64,000 nucleotides of DNA, taken from assembly GCF_016725325.1 (NCBI RefSeq), contig NZ_CP068083.1, positions 2,852,001 through 2,916,000 of the forward strand. The letters run 5' to 3'. Positions 43,836 to 52,706 of the stretch are shown piece by piece. The notes below the pieces were generated by a model. The model searched no databases and had not been told where the DNA came from. It saw only the letters and a list, made by a program, of their open reading frames with translations. Every line of letters begins with the position of its first letter. Position 1 is the first letter of the stretch. Origin of the DNA: Sphingobacterium spiritivorum. GTDB taxonomy: Bacteria > Bacteroidota > Bacteroidia > Sphingobacteriales > Sphingobacteriaceae. The translations under genes were made by a program, and so were the position numbers.

Positions 43836-45916
43836 CTCTTTTTATATGTGCTGTTGTCAAATTCAAACGATGTTTCATAGGTATCTTTCAGTACGATACG
43901 GGCATCAAACTTTTTGCCTGCTTTGCTTTTCATCCCTTTGATAAGGCTGGTCGTTCCTTTGTTTACGAGGTTCTCCACTTCGTTAAGGCTCAACCGTACC
44001 CCGCAGATATTGCGGAACAAAAGCCAGTTGCACGCTTCATCGGGACATTTGACCACCTTATCCCTGATGAGCAGTTTATGGGCTTTGCACTTTTGGCAGG
44101 TCAGTTCGTGCTGCTTTTCGCCCGCAATGCTGATGCTCAACAGTTCCTGCGTAACGGCCGAGGCGTAGGCTTCCATGGATTGGTGAAAATCCATAGCATC
44201 TGCCTCGTTGTTTTCAATCTTCTGCAAAGCCATTTCCCATTCGGCGGTCATAGCTACATCGGCAATTCTTTTGTCCTTTACAGCATCATAAACCTGCAAT
44301 CCTTTTTCGGTAGGAACAAGGGATTTCTTTTCACGCTTGATATAATCCCGCTTAAAAAGCGTTTCGATTATTGCCGCTCTTGTAGCGGGTGTTCCAATGC
44401 CAATGCCTTGCAAGGCTTTACGCTCATCTTCATTCGCTATTTCCTTTCCGGCATTTTCCATTGCCGACAATAGTCCGGCTTCGGTAAACAGCACAGGTGG
44501 TTTTGTTTTCTTTTCCAAACAGGAGGCTTCTTTGATTTTCAATTCACCGCCTTTTTTCAGTTCGGGCAAATCCTGTATCGGTTCGGTATCTTCGTCCGAA
44601 AATGTTCCTTTGATCGAACGCCAGCCCGCTTCCAAAACTTTACAGCCTTTTAGCATAAAATCGTAGTGTGATACTTCCAATGCTATATCCGTTATTTCTT
44701 TAATGCAAGGCTGAGAGATAGCTTCGAGCAGTCGAAAGGCAATCATATCATAAACCTTTGTTTCGTCGGCATTGAGTGCAGACGGCACTTTGTCCGTGAT
44801 GAGTATTCCGTGGTGGTCTGTTACACGCAGGTCATTCACGACACGTTTATTGAAGCGACCCCATTTTAATTTAGAAATAGCTTGCTTAAAGTTATCATTG
44901 TCCTGTAACGCTCTTACAAGATTAGGTATCTCACTCCACATATCTTCGGGTATATATTTGCTTCCGGTACGTGGATAGGTAATAAATTTCTTTTCATAAA
45001 GGTTCTGGGCAATATTGAGTGTTTGCTCTGCCGACAGGTTCAGCTTTTTATTGGCTGCTTTTTGCAAGCCTGTGAGATCAAAAAGCAAGGGGGGTTGCTC
45101 CGTGGTGTTTTTGTTTTCCACAGATATGACCGTTGCGGTTCCGTGTCTTTGGACCAGTCGTAATGTATCTTCCGCAAGCTTTTGTTCGTTCCATTTGGTT
45201 TTTGAGATACTCTTAAAATCAATATCCTCTTTGCGGTGCAATAGCTGAATTTGCCAATACTTTTTAATAGCGAAATTTTTATTTTCCAGATAGCGTTTAC
45301 AAATCAAAGCCAATGTAGGTGTTTGCACCCTGCCCAGCGAATAAATGCCGTTGCCAGCGGCTATACTCAATGCCTGTGTCGCATTGATGCCGATCAGCCA
45401 ATCGGCACGGCTTCTGCCTTGTGCAGCCTGAAATAAGCCGTCAAATTCTTTACCGTCTTTCAGGCTGTCAAACCCTTGCTTGATTGCTTTTTCAGTAAGC
45501 GAGCTTATCCAAAGCCGCTGAAAGGGCTTACGGCATTTCAGATATTCATAAATGTACCGAAAGATAAGTTCACCCTCACGACCTGCATCGGTAGCTACGA
45601 TAATACTGTTGCTTTTATGGAATAGCTCCTTGATGACTTTCAGTTGCTTTAATGCTCCAGTATCGACTGTATAACCTTTGTCTTTTTTGACCTTACGAAC
45701 AGTCAAAATAAACGGATTCGGGAGTATCGGCAAGGAAGCCTTGTCAAATCCCGAAATCCCATAATCTTCGGGCATTCCCAAACCGATAAGGTGTCCGAAT
45801 GCCCACGTAACGAAATAGCCATTGCCCGTTAGATAACCGTCCTTTTTTTCGGAAACACCCAACAAGCTGGCTATTTCCCTTGCTACGCTTGGTTTTTCTG
45901 CGATAATTGTTTTCAT
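43832..45916 (-). CDS. topB: Type IA DNA topoisomerase 3
   Basis: A 694-residue topoisomerase that relaxes or decatenates DNA by passing single strands. The Toprim metal site is VATDAGREGELIFRYIYEYL (about 104-123); the active Tyr lies in FITYPRTGSKYIPEDMW (about 313). LGRVQTPTLALICKRY and IGIGTPATRAAIIETLFKRD are also family-typical. The C-terminus has a CQKCKAH...CPDEACN zinc ribbon. TopB is a regular gene of Bacteroidota ICEs, near the excision genes. It is 3 bp after the DUF3945 gene, so co-transcribed. Confidence 0.94.
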   Translation of the reverse strand: MKTIIAEKPSVAREIASLLGVSEKKDGYLTGNGYFVTWAFGHLIGLGMPEDYGISGFDKASLPILPNPFILTVRKVKKDKGYTVDTGALKQLKVIKELFHKSNSIIVATDAGREGELIFRYIYEYLKCRKPFQRLWISSLTEKAIKQGFDSLKDGKEFDGLFQAAQGRSRADWLIGINATQALSIAAGNGIYSLGRVQTPTLALICKRYLENKNFAIKKYWQIQLLHRKEDIDFKSISKTKWNEQKLAEDTLRLVQRHGTATVISVENKNTTEQPPLLFDLTGLQKAANKKLNLSAEQTLNIAQNLYEKKFITYPRTGSKYIPEDMWSEIPNLVRALQDNDNFKQAISKLKWGRFNKRVVNDLRVTDHHGILITDKVPSALNADETKVYDMIAFRLLEAISQPCIKEITDIALEVSHYDFMLKGCKVLEAGWRSIKGTFSDEDTEPIQDLPELKKGGELKIKEASCLEKKTKPPVLFTEAGLLSAMENAGKEIANEDERKALQGIGIGTPATRAAIIETLFKRDYIKREKKSLVPTEKGLQVYDAVKDKRIADVAMTAEWEMALQKIENNEADAMDFHQSMEAYASAVTQELLSISIAGEKQHELTCQKCKAHKLLIRDKVVKCPDEACNWLLFRNICGVRLSLNEVENLVNKGTTSLIKGMKSKAGKKFDARIVLKDTYETSFEFDNSTYKKR

Positions 45917-45918
45917 AC

Positions 45919-47385
45919 CTAACTCACTTTCCTACCCTTTGATTTTGCAGGTGCTTTGGGTTTGTTCTGTTGCTCCTGTTGCTTTTCGTTTTTCGGTCTT
46001 TGCTGCCCTTTCTGTAGAGGCTCTTTGATATTCTTGGTCGCTTCGTTGGTCTTGCCCTCGGAATTGACGGCAATCTGCGTTTTATGGGCTTCTGTAGGTT
46101 TTATCCGTTCCTTGTATTGGTTGGGAAACTCAAAGTTGGTTTTTCCTGTTTCCTTGTTGAATGTGATATAGCCGTTATAAGTTTGCCCTTTCTTATCGAC
46201 CAAATTCGGAATGTAAACTGTTTGACCGTCTTTGAACTTGTTGTATTGGTCATCCTCCAGTTCCTTTCCCCTAAAGGTTTTCGGGGCTTCCTGCGACCTG
46301 CTTTGCTGATTGTCCTGTTGGCTGTTTTGGGTTTGCCTGTTATTGTTGCTTCGGTCAAACAGAAATTCCACATACCGTTTATCCGCATTGAACTGTACGT
46401 TTGCATCAAAGGGAGTACCTTTTGTAGAAATCATTCCCTCAATGAACAGGGGTTTGCCCTCCACTAAGGTTTGTTTTTGTTCGTCATTTAGTTTTATACC
46501 TTTAACCTCATCGGGGATTTTGATGAAATCTGTTTTCAAAGCAATCAGCTCATTGGTAAGCCGGTCCACACTAATGATGGACGGCATCAATTCGCCTGTT
46601 TTGGAGTTTATCAGATCGACCACACGCCCCATATTGCCTGTTTGACGTAAGTTCTGTTTGTCCTCGTCTGAGAACTTGTGTCCGAAAAACTCAAAGTTTA
46701 AGTTGGGTTCACGCCTGATACCGTGTACCGCTGCCACAACGTCCCCCTCCGGGGTGGACTGTAAAGACAAGCGGGCATCTGTACGGACGACCGCACCGCC
46801 AAGATTAACGCTTATAGGTACAAGCTCATTGGTCTTGTAACCCCTCAATAGTGGGTCAAGGAGGTTCTTTTTCTCAAGGTATTCCTTGCTTAATCCGAGA
46901 TTGTTCATTGTTTCCCAATCAATCTGTTCCGGCTGGAAGCGGTACTCGCTTGTTTCCGGGGTTGTCTCTGTTTTTGTCATATCATTTTTATTTTCTTGTT
47001 TTTGCTCTTGTTCGGGTTCATTTTTCACTTCATGCTTTTCCATTTTCTTTTTGCCTTCGGCAGTTGGATTGTTTATCTGATTCTGAAATTCTTTTGCTTT
47101 CTCTACGGCTTCGTCAGCCGAAACTTTGAAAAGAGCAAATTTGGTAGGGTCTTTTAACTGCCTCCAAAAATTGGAAAGGAAATTGGTCACGAAATCACCG
47201 TGTTTATCCACCCGCATGAACTCGCTTTGGTTCTTCTTCGTAGGGTCAACCGTTTCCATTTTTCCGCTTTTGTCAATACTTTTTACAGCTTGGATTTTCA
47301 TTTTTTCTTTATCCAGCACTAAAAGTATATCCGATAACTGTTCGGAAGCAACCTGTTGGTTTTCTGTTTCTTTTTCTTCACTCAT
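45919..47385 (-). CDS. DUF4099/DUF3945 protein of Bacteroidota ICEs
   Basis: A 488-residue protein with an acidic, Glu/Lys/Gln-rich linker and DUF3945-type repeats (LKLNDEQKQTLVEGKPLFIE; FDANVQFNADKRYVEFLFDR; ELEDDQYNKFKDGQTVYIPN). A DUF4099-like segment lies around 140-330. The C-terminus is very basic (KAPAKSKGRKVS), fitting a DNA- or membrane-associated accessory protein. It is always seen between the excisionase-like HTH and topB in this ICE family. Biochemical role unknown. Confidence 0.82.
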   Translation of the reverse strand: MSEEKETENQQVASEQLSDILLVLDKEKMKIQAVKSIDKSGKMETVDPTKKNQSEFMRVDKHGDFVTNFLSNFWRQLKDPTKFALFKVSADEAVEKAKEFQNQINNPTAEGKKKMEKHEVKNEPEQEQKQENKNDMTKTETTPETSEYRFQPEQIDWETMNNLGLSKEYLEKKNLLDPLLRGYKTNELVPISVNLGGAVVRTDARLSLQSTPEGDVVAAVHGIRREPNLNFEFFGHKFSDEDKQNLRQTGNMGRVVDLINSKTGELMPSIISVDRLTNELIALKTDFIKIPDEVKGIKLNDEQKQTLVEGKPLFIEGMISTKGTPFDANVQFNADKRYVEFLFDRSNNNRQTQNSQQDNQQSRSQEAPKTFRGKELEDDQYNKFKDGQTVYIPNLVDKKGQTYNGYITFNKETGKTNFEFPNQYKERIKPTEAHKTQIAVNSEGKTNEATKNIKEPLQKGQQRPKNEKQQEQQNKPKAPAKSKGRKVS

Positions 47386-47445
47386 AATCTGAAAAGTTTA
47401 AAGTTTTATTGCCGAAAGTAAATGAAGCAGTTACTGCATCGCCCG

Positions 47446-47474
47446 AAGTGGCAGTCAAAGGCAGTATTTGGCAC
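47446..47474. repeat. TGGCAG/TTTGGC motif before DUF3945
   Basis: AAGTGGCAGTCAAAGGCAGT with ATTTGGCAC resembles the two long copies at 12371 and 12784. It lies in the gap between the HTH gene and DUF3945, where a promoter would be expected. Confidence 0.5.
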
Positions 47475-47485
47475 GCATTGGCGTT

Positions 47486-47767
47486 TTACTTGTTAAAACT
47501 CTCCCTGATAAACTGGTGCACATCGGATAGCTTGTAATACAGTTTTCCGCTAATGGTATAGTAAGGTAGTTTACCTATGGAGCGGTAGCGTTGCAGGGAA
47601 CGGTTACTGATTTTCAACATTTGCAGCAGGTCCTGGTTATCGAGCAGTTCTTCTCCGTCTATGCTATTGCGTTTCTTTTTTAAATCGTCAATATTGTCGC
47701 CCAACATATCAAACCTGTCCATGATGCGTTCCATCCACGCTATAAATTCCATTCTGTCAATATTCAT
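47486..47767 (-). CDS. Excisionase-like HTH protein
   Basis: A 93-residue protein with a MerR/Xis-type winged HTH: LLDNQDLLQMLKISNRSLQR, YRSIGKLPYYTISGKLYYKL and SDVHQFIRESF. It is the type of small protein encoded next to RteC and topB in Bacteroidota ICEs, where it helps the integrase excise the element. It lies 262 bp after the RteC gene; that gap carries a large hairpin. Target site unknown. Confidence 0.85.
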   Translation of the reverse strand: MNIDRMEFIAWMERIMDRFDMLGDNIDDLKKKRNSIDGEELLDNQDLLQMLKISNRSLQRYRSIGKLPYYTISGKLYYKLSDVHQFIRESFNK

Positions 47768-47929
47768 AGTCGATAAGTTTTAATGTTCACCATGCAAAAT
47801 TGGGAAGCGTGGCAGTGTTTATCAGCCAAGCCCTGCCAATTGGTTTGGCTGTTTTTTGAAAATTTTTGCAATTGGGAGAAACCCTTGTTTGGTAGGGCTT
47901 AAAAAGAATTTCGAGTATTTAGGAGATGG

Positions 47930-47976
47930 TTTATACCATCATTTGCCAATTGACATACATTGGCTTATGGTATAAA
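47930..47976. repeat. Long hairpin between RteC and HTH genes
   Basis: TTTATACCAT (47930) pairs with ATGGTATAAA (47967-47976), and TGCCAAT pairs with ATTGGC inside it. A separate small palindrome GATGGTTTATACCATC overlaps the left arm. It may be a terminator for RteC or a regulated leader for the HTH gene. Confidence 0.65.
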
Positions 47977-48029
47977 CAAAAAAGCAGTACACAACAATGC
48001 ACTGCCCTGAACAAAAGACCTGCATTGGG

Positions 48030-48875
48030 TTAAAGGTCTTTATCCATATATTCTTCCAATGAAGTTTTAAGCTGGTCCAAGAATGCCGTTCGGGAACCGC
48101 TTCGGGTTTTCATTCTGTGGAATGCGTGGTGCAGGTCACCGAGCGTAATGCCAAAAAGTATCTGGAACATCAAACTGATTTTTCGGACACCGGTTTTACC
48201 GTGCGAAACTGCTGCCGAAGCATACAGGGCATATATCAATTCGACAAGTGCGTTTTTGCTTTCTGTCCAAAAAATATCTTTGGCGTTTTCCGGCTTTTGT
48301 AAAATAGCATCGGGATTTTCATCTGGATTGATTTTCGTCAGCAGATAGGTATAAAGCAATTCGTTGGCGATAATCCTTGCGGTCTTGTAATCGTAGAAAG
48401 TAGAAAATTCGGGATCAATTTCAAAGACGATACTGTTCAGACCGTCGTGGTAATTTATGTTGCCTCTTTTGAAATAGGTGTCGTCACGGTCCGTACGCCC
48501 CGAACGATAGTACCTATAAAAATCTGAATTGCAGATATGCTCAATGTACTCTCTTTTAAGATTGGCTAATTGAGTCGAAAAGTAACTGTAATACATTTTG
48601 CCGTTGCTGACCGGACAGGTCGTTTCAATCCGGTAAATTTTATTGTAGTAGATGAGTTTTCCAAGTATTTGGGGTTTGATGGTTCGGAAGAATTTTATTT
48701 CTTCCCCATCATTTTGAAAGCCCTTTTTAGCAATATATTTCTTGACCTCAAATAACAGGTCTTGTAGATACAAGGTCATTTCATAAGCCTCATCAATCAA
48801 CCTTTTGCTCTGTGATAAAATCTTATCTTCCTTATTATGTATCTCTAAAATAATGGTGTGTAAAGAATGCTGCAT
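48030..48875 (-). CDS. RteC domain-containing protein (copy 3)
   Basis: A 281-residue RteC-family protein with FEVKKYIAKKGFQNDGEEIK, FRTIKPQILGKLIYYNKIYR, FYRYYRSGRTDRDDTYFKRG and FWTESKNALVELIYALYASA. It is more distant from copies 1 and 2 than those are from each other. Its place, upstream of the HTH/DUF3945/topB genes and reading the same way, is the usual one for the ICE's own excision regulator. Two repeats upstream of the promoter (48972-49021) may be its sites. This is the most likely functional RteC in the window. Confidence 0.88.
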   Translation of the reverse strand: MQHSLHTIILEIHNKEDKILSQSKRLIDEAYEMTLYLQDLLFEVKKYIAKKGFQNDGEEIKFFRTIKPQILGKLIYYNKIYRIETTCPVSNGKMYYSYFSTQLANLKREYIEHICNSDFYRYYRSGRTDRDDTYFKRGNINYHDGLNSIVFEIDPEFSTFYDYKTARIIANELLYTYLLTKINPDENPDAILQKPENAKDIFWTESKNALVELIYALYASAAVSHGKTGVRKISLMFQILFGITLGDLHHAFHRMKTRSGSRTAFLDQLKTSLEEYMDKDL

Positions 48876-48971
48876 AGCCCATAATTTTTGTGATCAATAG
48901 CGAATTTCAAATTCAGTTTATCCCTAATTAATACACAAACATCATTATATTAAGTGATACCTTTACCCAAG

Positions 48972-49021
48972 TTCACCCCACCTGTGGGAAGATTTTTGTC
49001 ATAAATCTCACCCAACTGTGG
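48972..49021. promoter_or_regulatory. Direct repeats upstream of RteC copy 3
   Basis: TTCACCCCACCTGTGGG (48972-48988) recurs as CTCACCCAACTGTGG (49007-49021), with shared AGATT-TTT-ATAAAT flanks. They lie 100-150 bp before the leftward RteC start and could be a regulator site. The gap to the att site otherwise shows no gene. Confidence 0.5.
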
Positions 49022-49353
49022 AGATTATTTTATAAATATTCAGTATGAAATGACTTTGAAAAGCCCCTTTAGTAAACGCAAATTTAACGGATATAAAGAG
49101 ACTTTAAGTCTGATTGCTTTATTATATAACTTTGAACCTTGTTAATCTTTTTATTTGAAAAAATGAGCCAGAAAAATCGCTTTAGTGATTTTGAGGTTTA
49201 AATCAAAAATCACCAAATTGTATTGCTCAATCAAATTAAATGATTAAATTTGCAACATCGAATCACAAATTATATGTGAGTTAAACGGTGAGTAGTTCTT
49301 TTTAAAGAAAGTCAACATATTGACATATAGATATTTGAGTGTGCGCAGATTCG

Positions 49354-49368
49354 TCCTGCCACCCCGAC
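49354..49368. other. att-type direct repeat a
   Basis: TCCTGCCACCCCGAC, the first of four copies. It fits the 3' T-stem and acceptor strand of a tRNA-Pro gene (the acceptor CACCCCG would pair with a 5' CGGGGTG). No tRNA body precedes it, so it is an attachment-site remnant rather than the gene. It ends the long ICE region. Confidence 0.75.
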
Positions 49369-49378
49369 AATAAAATCG

Positions 49379-49408
49379 AAGCTCTCCGTTTAACGGAGAG
49401 CTTTTTTT
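49379..49408 (+). terminator. Rho-independent terminator after att a
   Basis: AAGCTCTCCGTT pairs with AACGGAGAGCTT, followed by TTTTT. Each att copy except c is followed closely by such a hairpin, as expected downstream of a tRNA gene. Confidence 0.85.
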
Positions 49409-49450
49409 GTTTTCAGAATTTGTCAAGCTTGCTTTGGACGGATTTGAAAA

Positions 49451-49458
49451 CAAAAAAC
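49451..49458. repeat. Target-site duplication, left (ISAon1-like)
   Basis: CAAAAAAC abuts the left inverted repeat of the insertion sequence at 49459-50886 and recurs at 50887-50894 after the right end. Confidence 0.85.
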
Positions 49459-49488
49459 GGATCATACTGAATTGTTGGGGGCTTGTCG

Positions 49489-50472
49489 TTAAGCATACAA
49501 TTTCATTACGCGATATAGAAAGAATTGCGTATCTCTTACACCCCGAAAAATACTTCTGAATGCTTTGAGTTTAGCATTGAAGGACTCCGCCGAAGCATTG
49601 GTACTTCTGTTATCAAAGTAATGTAGGATATAGGGATGATGGGCAGCGATAGATCTGGCCACACTTTCAAAAGATGATATTCCTGAGACTTCTACCTGGT
49701 TGTGCCATAGTCCTAATTTGGTAAAAGCAACTTTCTTATCCCTGCATTTATTGAAGATCTCTCCAAGTGCCATTCCCAGATCATACGCCTTTTTCAGCAG
49801 AGGAAATCGTACAAATAAGAGCTCTGCACGGTGTTTTTGACTTTCCGTCCATTTGACAGGATGCTTGAATAGCAGATATCTTGACCTTGCCAGCAGCTGT
49901 TTGAGGGTGTCACCATTGGATAATATTTCAGGATCGTAAGGAATACAGCTTTTACGTGACCAGGCAATCTTCTTACTCTCTTCATCCAACACTTCCCAAC
50001 GGTATCGGATACGCAGTTCCTGAACAGCATCGTAAGCAAGTTTCTGTACATGAAACCGATCGATAACCCTTCTGGCATTCCTGAAACATCTGCGGATAGC
50101 CTTTGCCATATTGGGAGCCATATCCATCGTTACTTCCCTGACTTTGTTTCTTAGTCTAAGCGGGATACGCTCTAATGCAGCTATAATATCTTCTGCCTTT
50201 GTCCCTCTAATGGTGGCCAGTAAAGTCCCCTTTCTTTCTTTTGAGGCTTTACTGCTTACGATTGTGTAAAGTTCCCCATTACTGAAACTGGTCTCATCGA
50301 TACTGAGCTGTTCAGATATGTTTTCAGGAAATACAATCCAGGACTCAGCATGATGTTTTTGATCCCAATCATGGAAGTCACTAAGGTGGTTCTTATACTG
50401 GTCCTGAAGTTGTTTGCCATCCAACTGGAACAGAAGCCCCAAAAGATGAGCACTGATAGGATAGTTATCCAA
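49489..50472 (-). CDS. ISAon1/ISL3-like transposase, catalytic part
   Basis: A 327-residue DDE transposase of the ISL3-related type. It shows SIDETSFSNGELYTIVSSKA, EVTMDMAPNMAKAIRRCFRN, ARRVIDRFHVQKLAYDAVQE and a final NRSTNASAESFNAKLKAFRS, giving the D-D-E triad (IDETS, DMAPN, AESFN). The start shown is a TTG overlapping the end of orfA by 8 bp. In this group the two genes may be expressed as one product by slippage on a T7 run in orfA (50486-50492). The gene is complete to the left end of the element. Confidence 0.85.
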   Translation of the reverse strand: MDNYPISAHLLGLLFQLDGKQLQDQYKNHLSDFHDWDQKHHAESWIVFPENISEQLSIDETSFSNGELYTIVSSKASKERKGTLLATIRGTKAEDIIAALERIPLRLRNKVREVTMDMAPNMAKAIRRCFRNARRVIDRFHVQKLAYDAVQELRIRYRWEVLDEESKKIAWSRKSCIPYDPEILSNGDTLKQLLARSRYLLFKHPVKWTESQKHRAELLFVRFPLLKKAYDLGMALGEIFNKCRDKKVAFTKLGLWHNQVEVSGISSFESVARSIAAHHPYILHYFDNRSTNASAESFNAKLKAFRSIFRGVRDTQFFLYRVMKLYA

Positions 50473-50818
50473 ATATTCCCTTTAAAAAAAGCCCGAATTC
50501 CGTAGTCATTCGAGCCCCTTCACGTACAAGAGTCCAATCTCTGGTAATGATTTTATGGGTAGCTAAAACTGTCCAACGTCTGCGCTTAATATGAAGGGTA
50601 ACTTTCTGTCCACGAATGGGGAAGTCTTTGATCTGGGTAACAGGCATAAAGCCCTTGGATTCCAATTTACTATTTTCATAACCTGAAGGAGCTATATTTT
50701 TTTCATCCAGATGGATATGGAGTTCTTTTTCCAACTGGACAACTTCCATAATATCAAAATAATCTAACAGTCCTTCGGGCATTAATAAAGCCAATAATCT
50801 ACGTTCAGCGTCTTGCAA
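50465..50818 (-). CDS. ISAon1-type transposase N-terminal region (orfA)
   Basis: A 117-residue protein matching the separate N-terminal region of ISAon1-family transposases: LLALLMPEGLLDYFDIMEVV, LEKELHIHLDEKNIAPSGYE and KRRRWTVLATHKIITRDWTL. It probably contributes DNA binding. The C-terminus ends EFGLFLKGIFG at a homopolymer T run, then overlaps orfB by 8 bp in the +1 frame. Whether the proteins are made separately or fused is not decided by the sequence. Confidence 0.82.
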   Translation of the reverse strand: MQDAERRLLALLMPEGLLDYFDIMEVVQLEKELHIHLDEKNIAPSGYENSKLESKGFMPVTQIKDFPIRGQKVTLHIKRRRWTVLATHKIITRDWTLVREGARMTTEFGLFLKGIFG

Positions 50819-50886
50819 TGAGATATTTTTTAAAAATGCTAAACTAAGAATTTATTTAAGATCCCCCCAAACATTCTGCTTGATCC

Positions 50887-50894
50887 CAAAAAAC
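50887..50894. repeat. Target-site duplication, right (ISAon1-like)
   Basis: CAAAAAAC, identical to 49451-49458 on the other side of the insertion sequence. Confidence 0.85.
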
Positions 50895-50964
50895 TAAGAC
50901 ACATTGTGTCTTCTTCGATTTTATTGATCCCACCCTATACAGGATCACCGAGCGGAGGGAGGTT

Positions 50965-50980
50965 ATCCTGCCACCCCGAC
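50965..50980. other. att-type direct repeat b
   Basis: ATCCTGCCACCCCGAC. The ~60 bp that follow (hairpin with seven T, then TTTCGGC.GGATGA.AACCGT) match the sequence after att d closely, so copy b carries the native tRNA-downstream flank with it. Confidence 0.8.
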
Positions 50981-50982
50981 TG

Positions 50983-51013
50983 AAAAGCTCTGACGAAAGT
51001 CAGGGCTTTTTTT
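50983..51013 (+). terminator. Terminator after att b
   Basis: AAAAGCTCTGAC (50983-50994) pairs with GTCAGGGCTTTT (50999-51010), loop GAAA, then TTT. It is near-identical to the hairpin after att d. Confidence 0.85.
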
Positions 51014-51090
51014 GTTTTCGGCTGGATGATAACCGTTGGTTTGATCCGCAGGAGGCTCAGGGATTGTGTTTGGGGCGAGAGGGATGAGCC

Positions 51091-51107
51091 AATCCTGCCA
51101 CCCCGAC
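51091..51107. other. att-type direct repeat c (left end of mobilizable element)
   Basis: AATCCTGCCACCCCGAC, identical over 17 bp to att d at 63347-63363. It lies 299 bp before the integrase start, the usual position of the integrase next to one att in a tRNA-integrating element. Confidence 0.82.
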
Positions 51108-51130
51108 AGCTTGACTAGCTAAAAGTCGTG

Positions 51131-51166
51131 AAAACCCCTTTAATTGTATGATTGAAGGGGTTTTTT
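51131..51166 (+). terminator. Terminator after att c
   Basis: AAAACCCCTTTAAT pairs with ATTGAAGGGGTTTT (one mismatch) across GTATG-like loop, followed by TT. The remaining gap to the integrase gene shows no other feature. Confidence 0.75.
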
Positions 51167-51405
51167 ATTTTCCCTCAAAGATTATTTGATACCAATTTAT
51201 CCATCCATTTCCGATATAAATGCGTCCTATTCGGTGTCATTTTTCTATCCCTAAATTAGGGCACGAAAAACAATTCAATATATTGATATACAGTATGTTT
51301 TGTTGATTAATTAACCTCATTTGGAACGCTTTGGCGTGCCCCTTTTCCAAGAGGGCACAACTTTTTGAGCCATATGGGAATTTATCCAACTAAAATGAAT
51401 GGGAA

Positions 51406-52637
51406 ATGAAAAAAGCAGTAGACACATTTGGGATAACGTTCTATCTCCGCAGGTACAAGGCCAATCAGGATGGTGCCGTGCCGATCTATCTTCGTATAAC
51501 GGTAAATGGAAAAAGGGTGGATATATCCGTAAAACGAACTATAGAGGAAAAGAACTGGAACTCCAAAAAGGGATTGGCAAAGGGAAGCCGGGAGGAAATC
51601 GTAAAACTGAACAACCATTTGGAAAAACTGAGGTCCTCAATCGTAGAATGTTATCAGGAACTCCATATACAAAAAAAATGATAACGGCCGAAATACTAAA
51701 GGATATGGCTATGAGCTCCGATAGGAAGGAATTTACGTTATGCAGCTTAATGCAGTACCACAATACCACACAGGTAAATATACTTGCCAGCGGAACCTTG
51801 AAGAACTACCATACCAGCGAAAGGTATGTCAAGAAGTTCCTCAAAGCGGAATACGGTGCAACCGACAAATACCTGAGCCAGCTTATCTATGGCTTCATCG
51901 TCCGTTTTGAACATTTTTTAAGGGAACATAAACCAATCGACCACCACAGGCCGCTGAACAACAACGGCATTATGAAGCATATAGAACGGTTCAGAAAGAT
52001 GGTTTCTATGGCCGTAACGATGGAATGGCTGGAAAAAGACCCGTTTGTTAAATACAAGCAGAAATTTGACAAAGTGGAGCGTTATTGCCTCACTATTGAT
52101 GAGCTTAAAAGAATAGAGGACAAAACACTTTCGCTAGAACGTCTCGGGCAGGTAAGGGATCTTTTTGTGTTCAGTTGTTATACTGGACTTTCCTATATCG
52201 ATGTAATGGGACTTACTCCATATATGATAACCAAAGGCATGGATGGCAGACAGTGGATTTTTACCAATAGGCAGAAAACAGCTACAACTGTCCGTATCCC
52301 ATTGTTGGAAAAGCCAAAAAACACCATAGAAAAGTACCGGTCAAATCCGAAGGTGAAAGCTGAAGGTGGTGTATTGCCGAGATTGACCAATGAACGTTTG
52401 AACGGCTACCTAAAAGAAATTGCAGAGCTGTGCAATATTACAAAACCTCTTACCTTCCATATCGCAAGGCATACCTTTGCCACTACAATAACAATGAACA
52501 ACGGTGTACCAATGGAAAGTGTGAGCAAGATGCTGGGGCATACCAAATTGAGTACCACCCAAGTATATGCAAAGGTCATCGAGAAAAAACTGAGTGAGGA
52601 TATGTATATGCTCAGCGAAAAATTGTCAGTAATTTGA
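51406..52637 (+). pseudogene. Tyrosine integrase with poly-A frameshift
   Basis: Bacteroidota-type tyrosine recombinase, about 410 residues when joined. The first frame runs 51406-51681 (MKKAVDTFGITFYLRRYKAN; the arm-binding domain). It stops at a run of eight A (51671-51678), where the second frame takes over (MITAEILKDM) and runs to 52637. One extra A would restore a single protein. Catalytic region: FSCYTGLSYIDVMGL, HIARHTFATTITMNNG (HxxR), LGHTKLSTTQVYAKV (H..Y). This could be a real mutation, a homopolymer base error, or slippage-regulated expression. Confidence 0.85.
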
Positions 52638-52706
52638 TTTTCGGCAAGTAAAATTGGAATAAGCGATTTTTGCGCACTTAAAGCTCATAGACCGCATTTT
52701 ATGCCC

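Larger units (their letters stand above)
49459..50886 (-). mobile_element. ISAon1/ISL3-like insertion sequence
   Basis: A 1428-bp element with imperfect ~25-bp ends (left GGATCATACTGAATTGTTGG, right read inward GGATCAAGCAGAATGTTTGG). It is flanked by a perfect 8-bp duplication, CAAAAAAC. Two overlapping leftward genes encode the N-terminal part and the catalytic part of the transposase. The intact ends, duplication and genes make it a recent, possibly active insertion. It sits between att copies a and b. Confidence 0.88.

Noticed and set aside
49354..49368. A complete tRNA-Pro gene
   Set aside because: None of the four att copies has a tRNA body before it: no anticodon arm or 5' acceptor strand was found within 100 bp.
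49244..49465. Short leftward frame across att a and the terminator
   Set aside because: It crosses a hairpin terminator and has no family resemblance.
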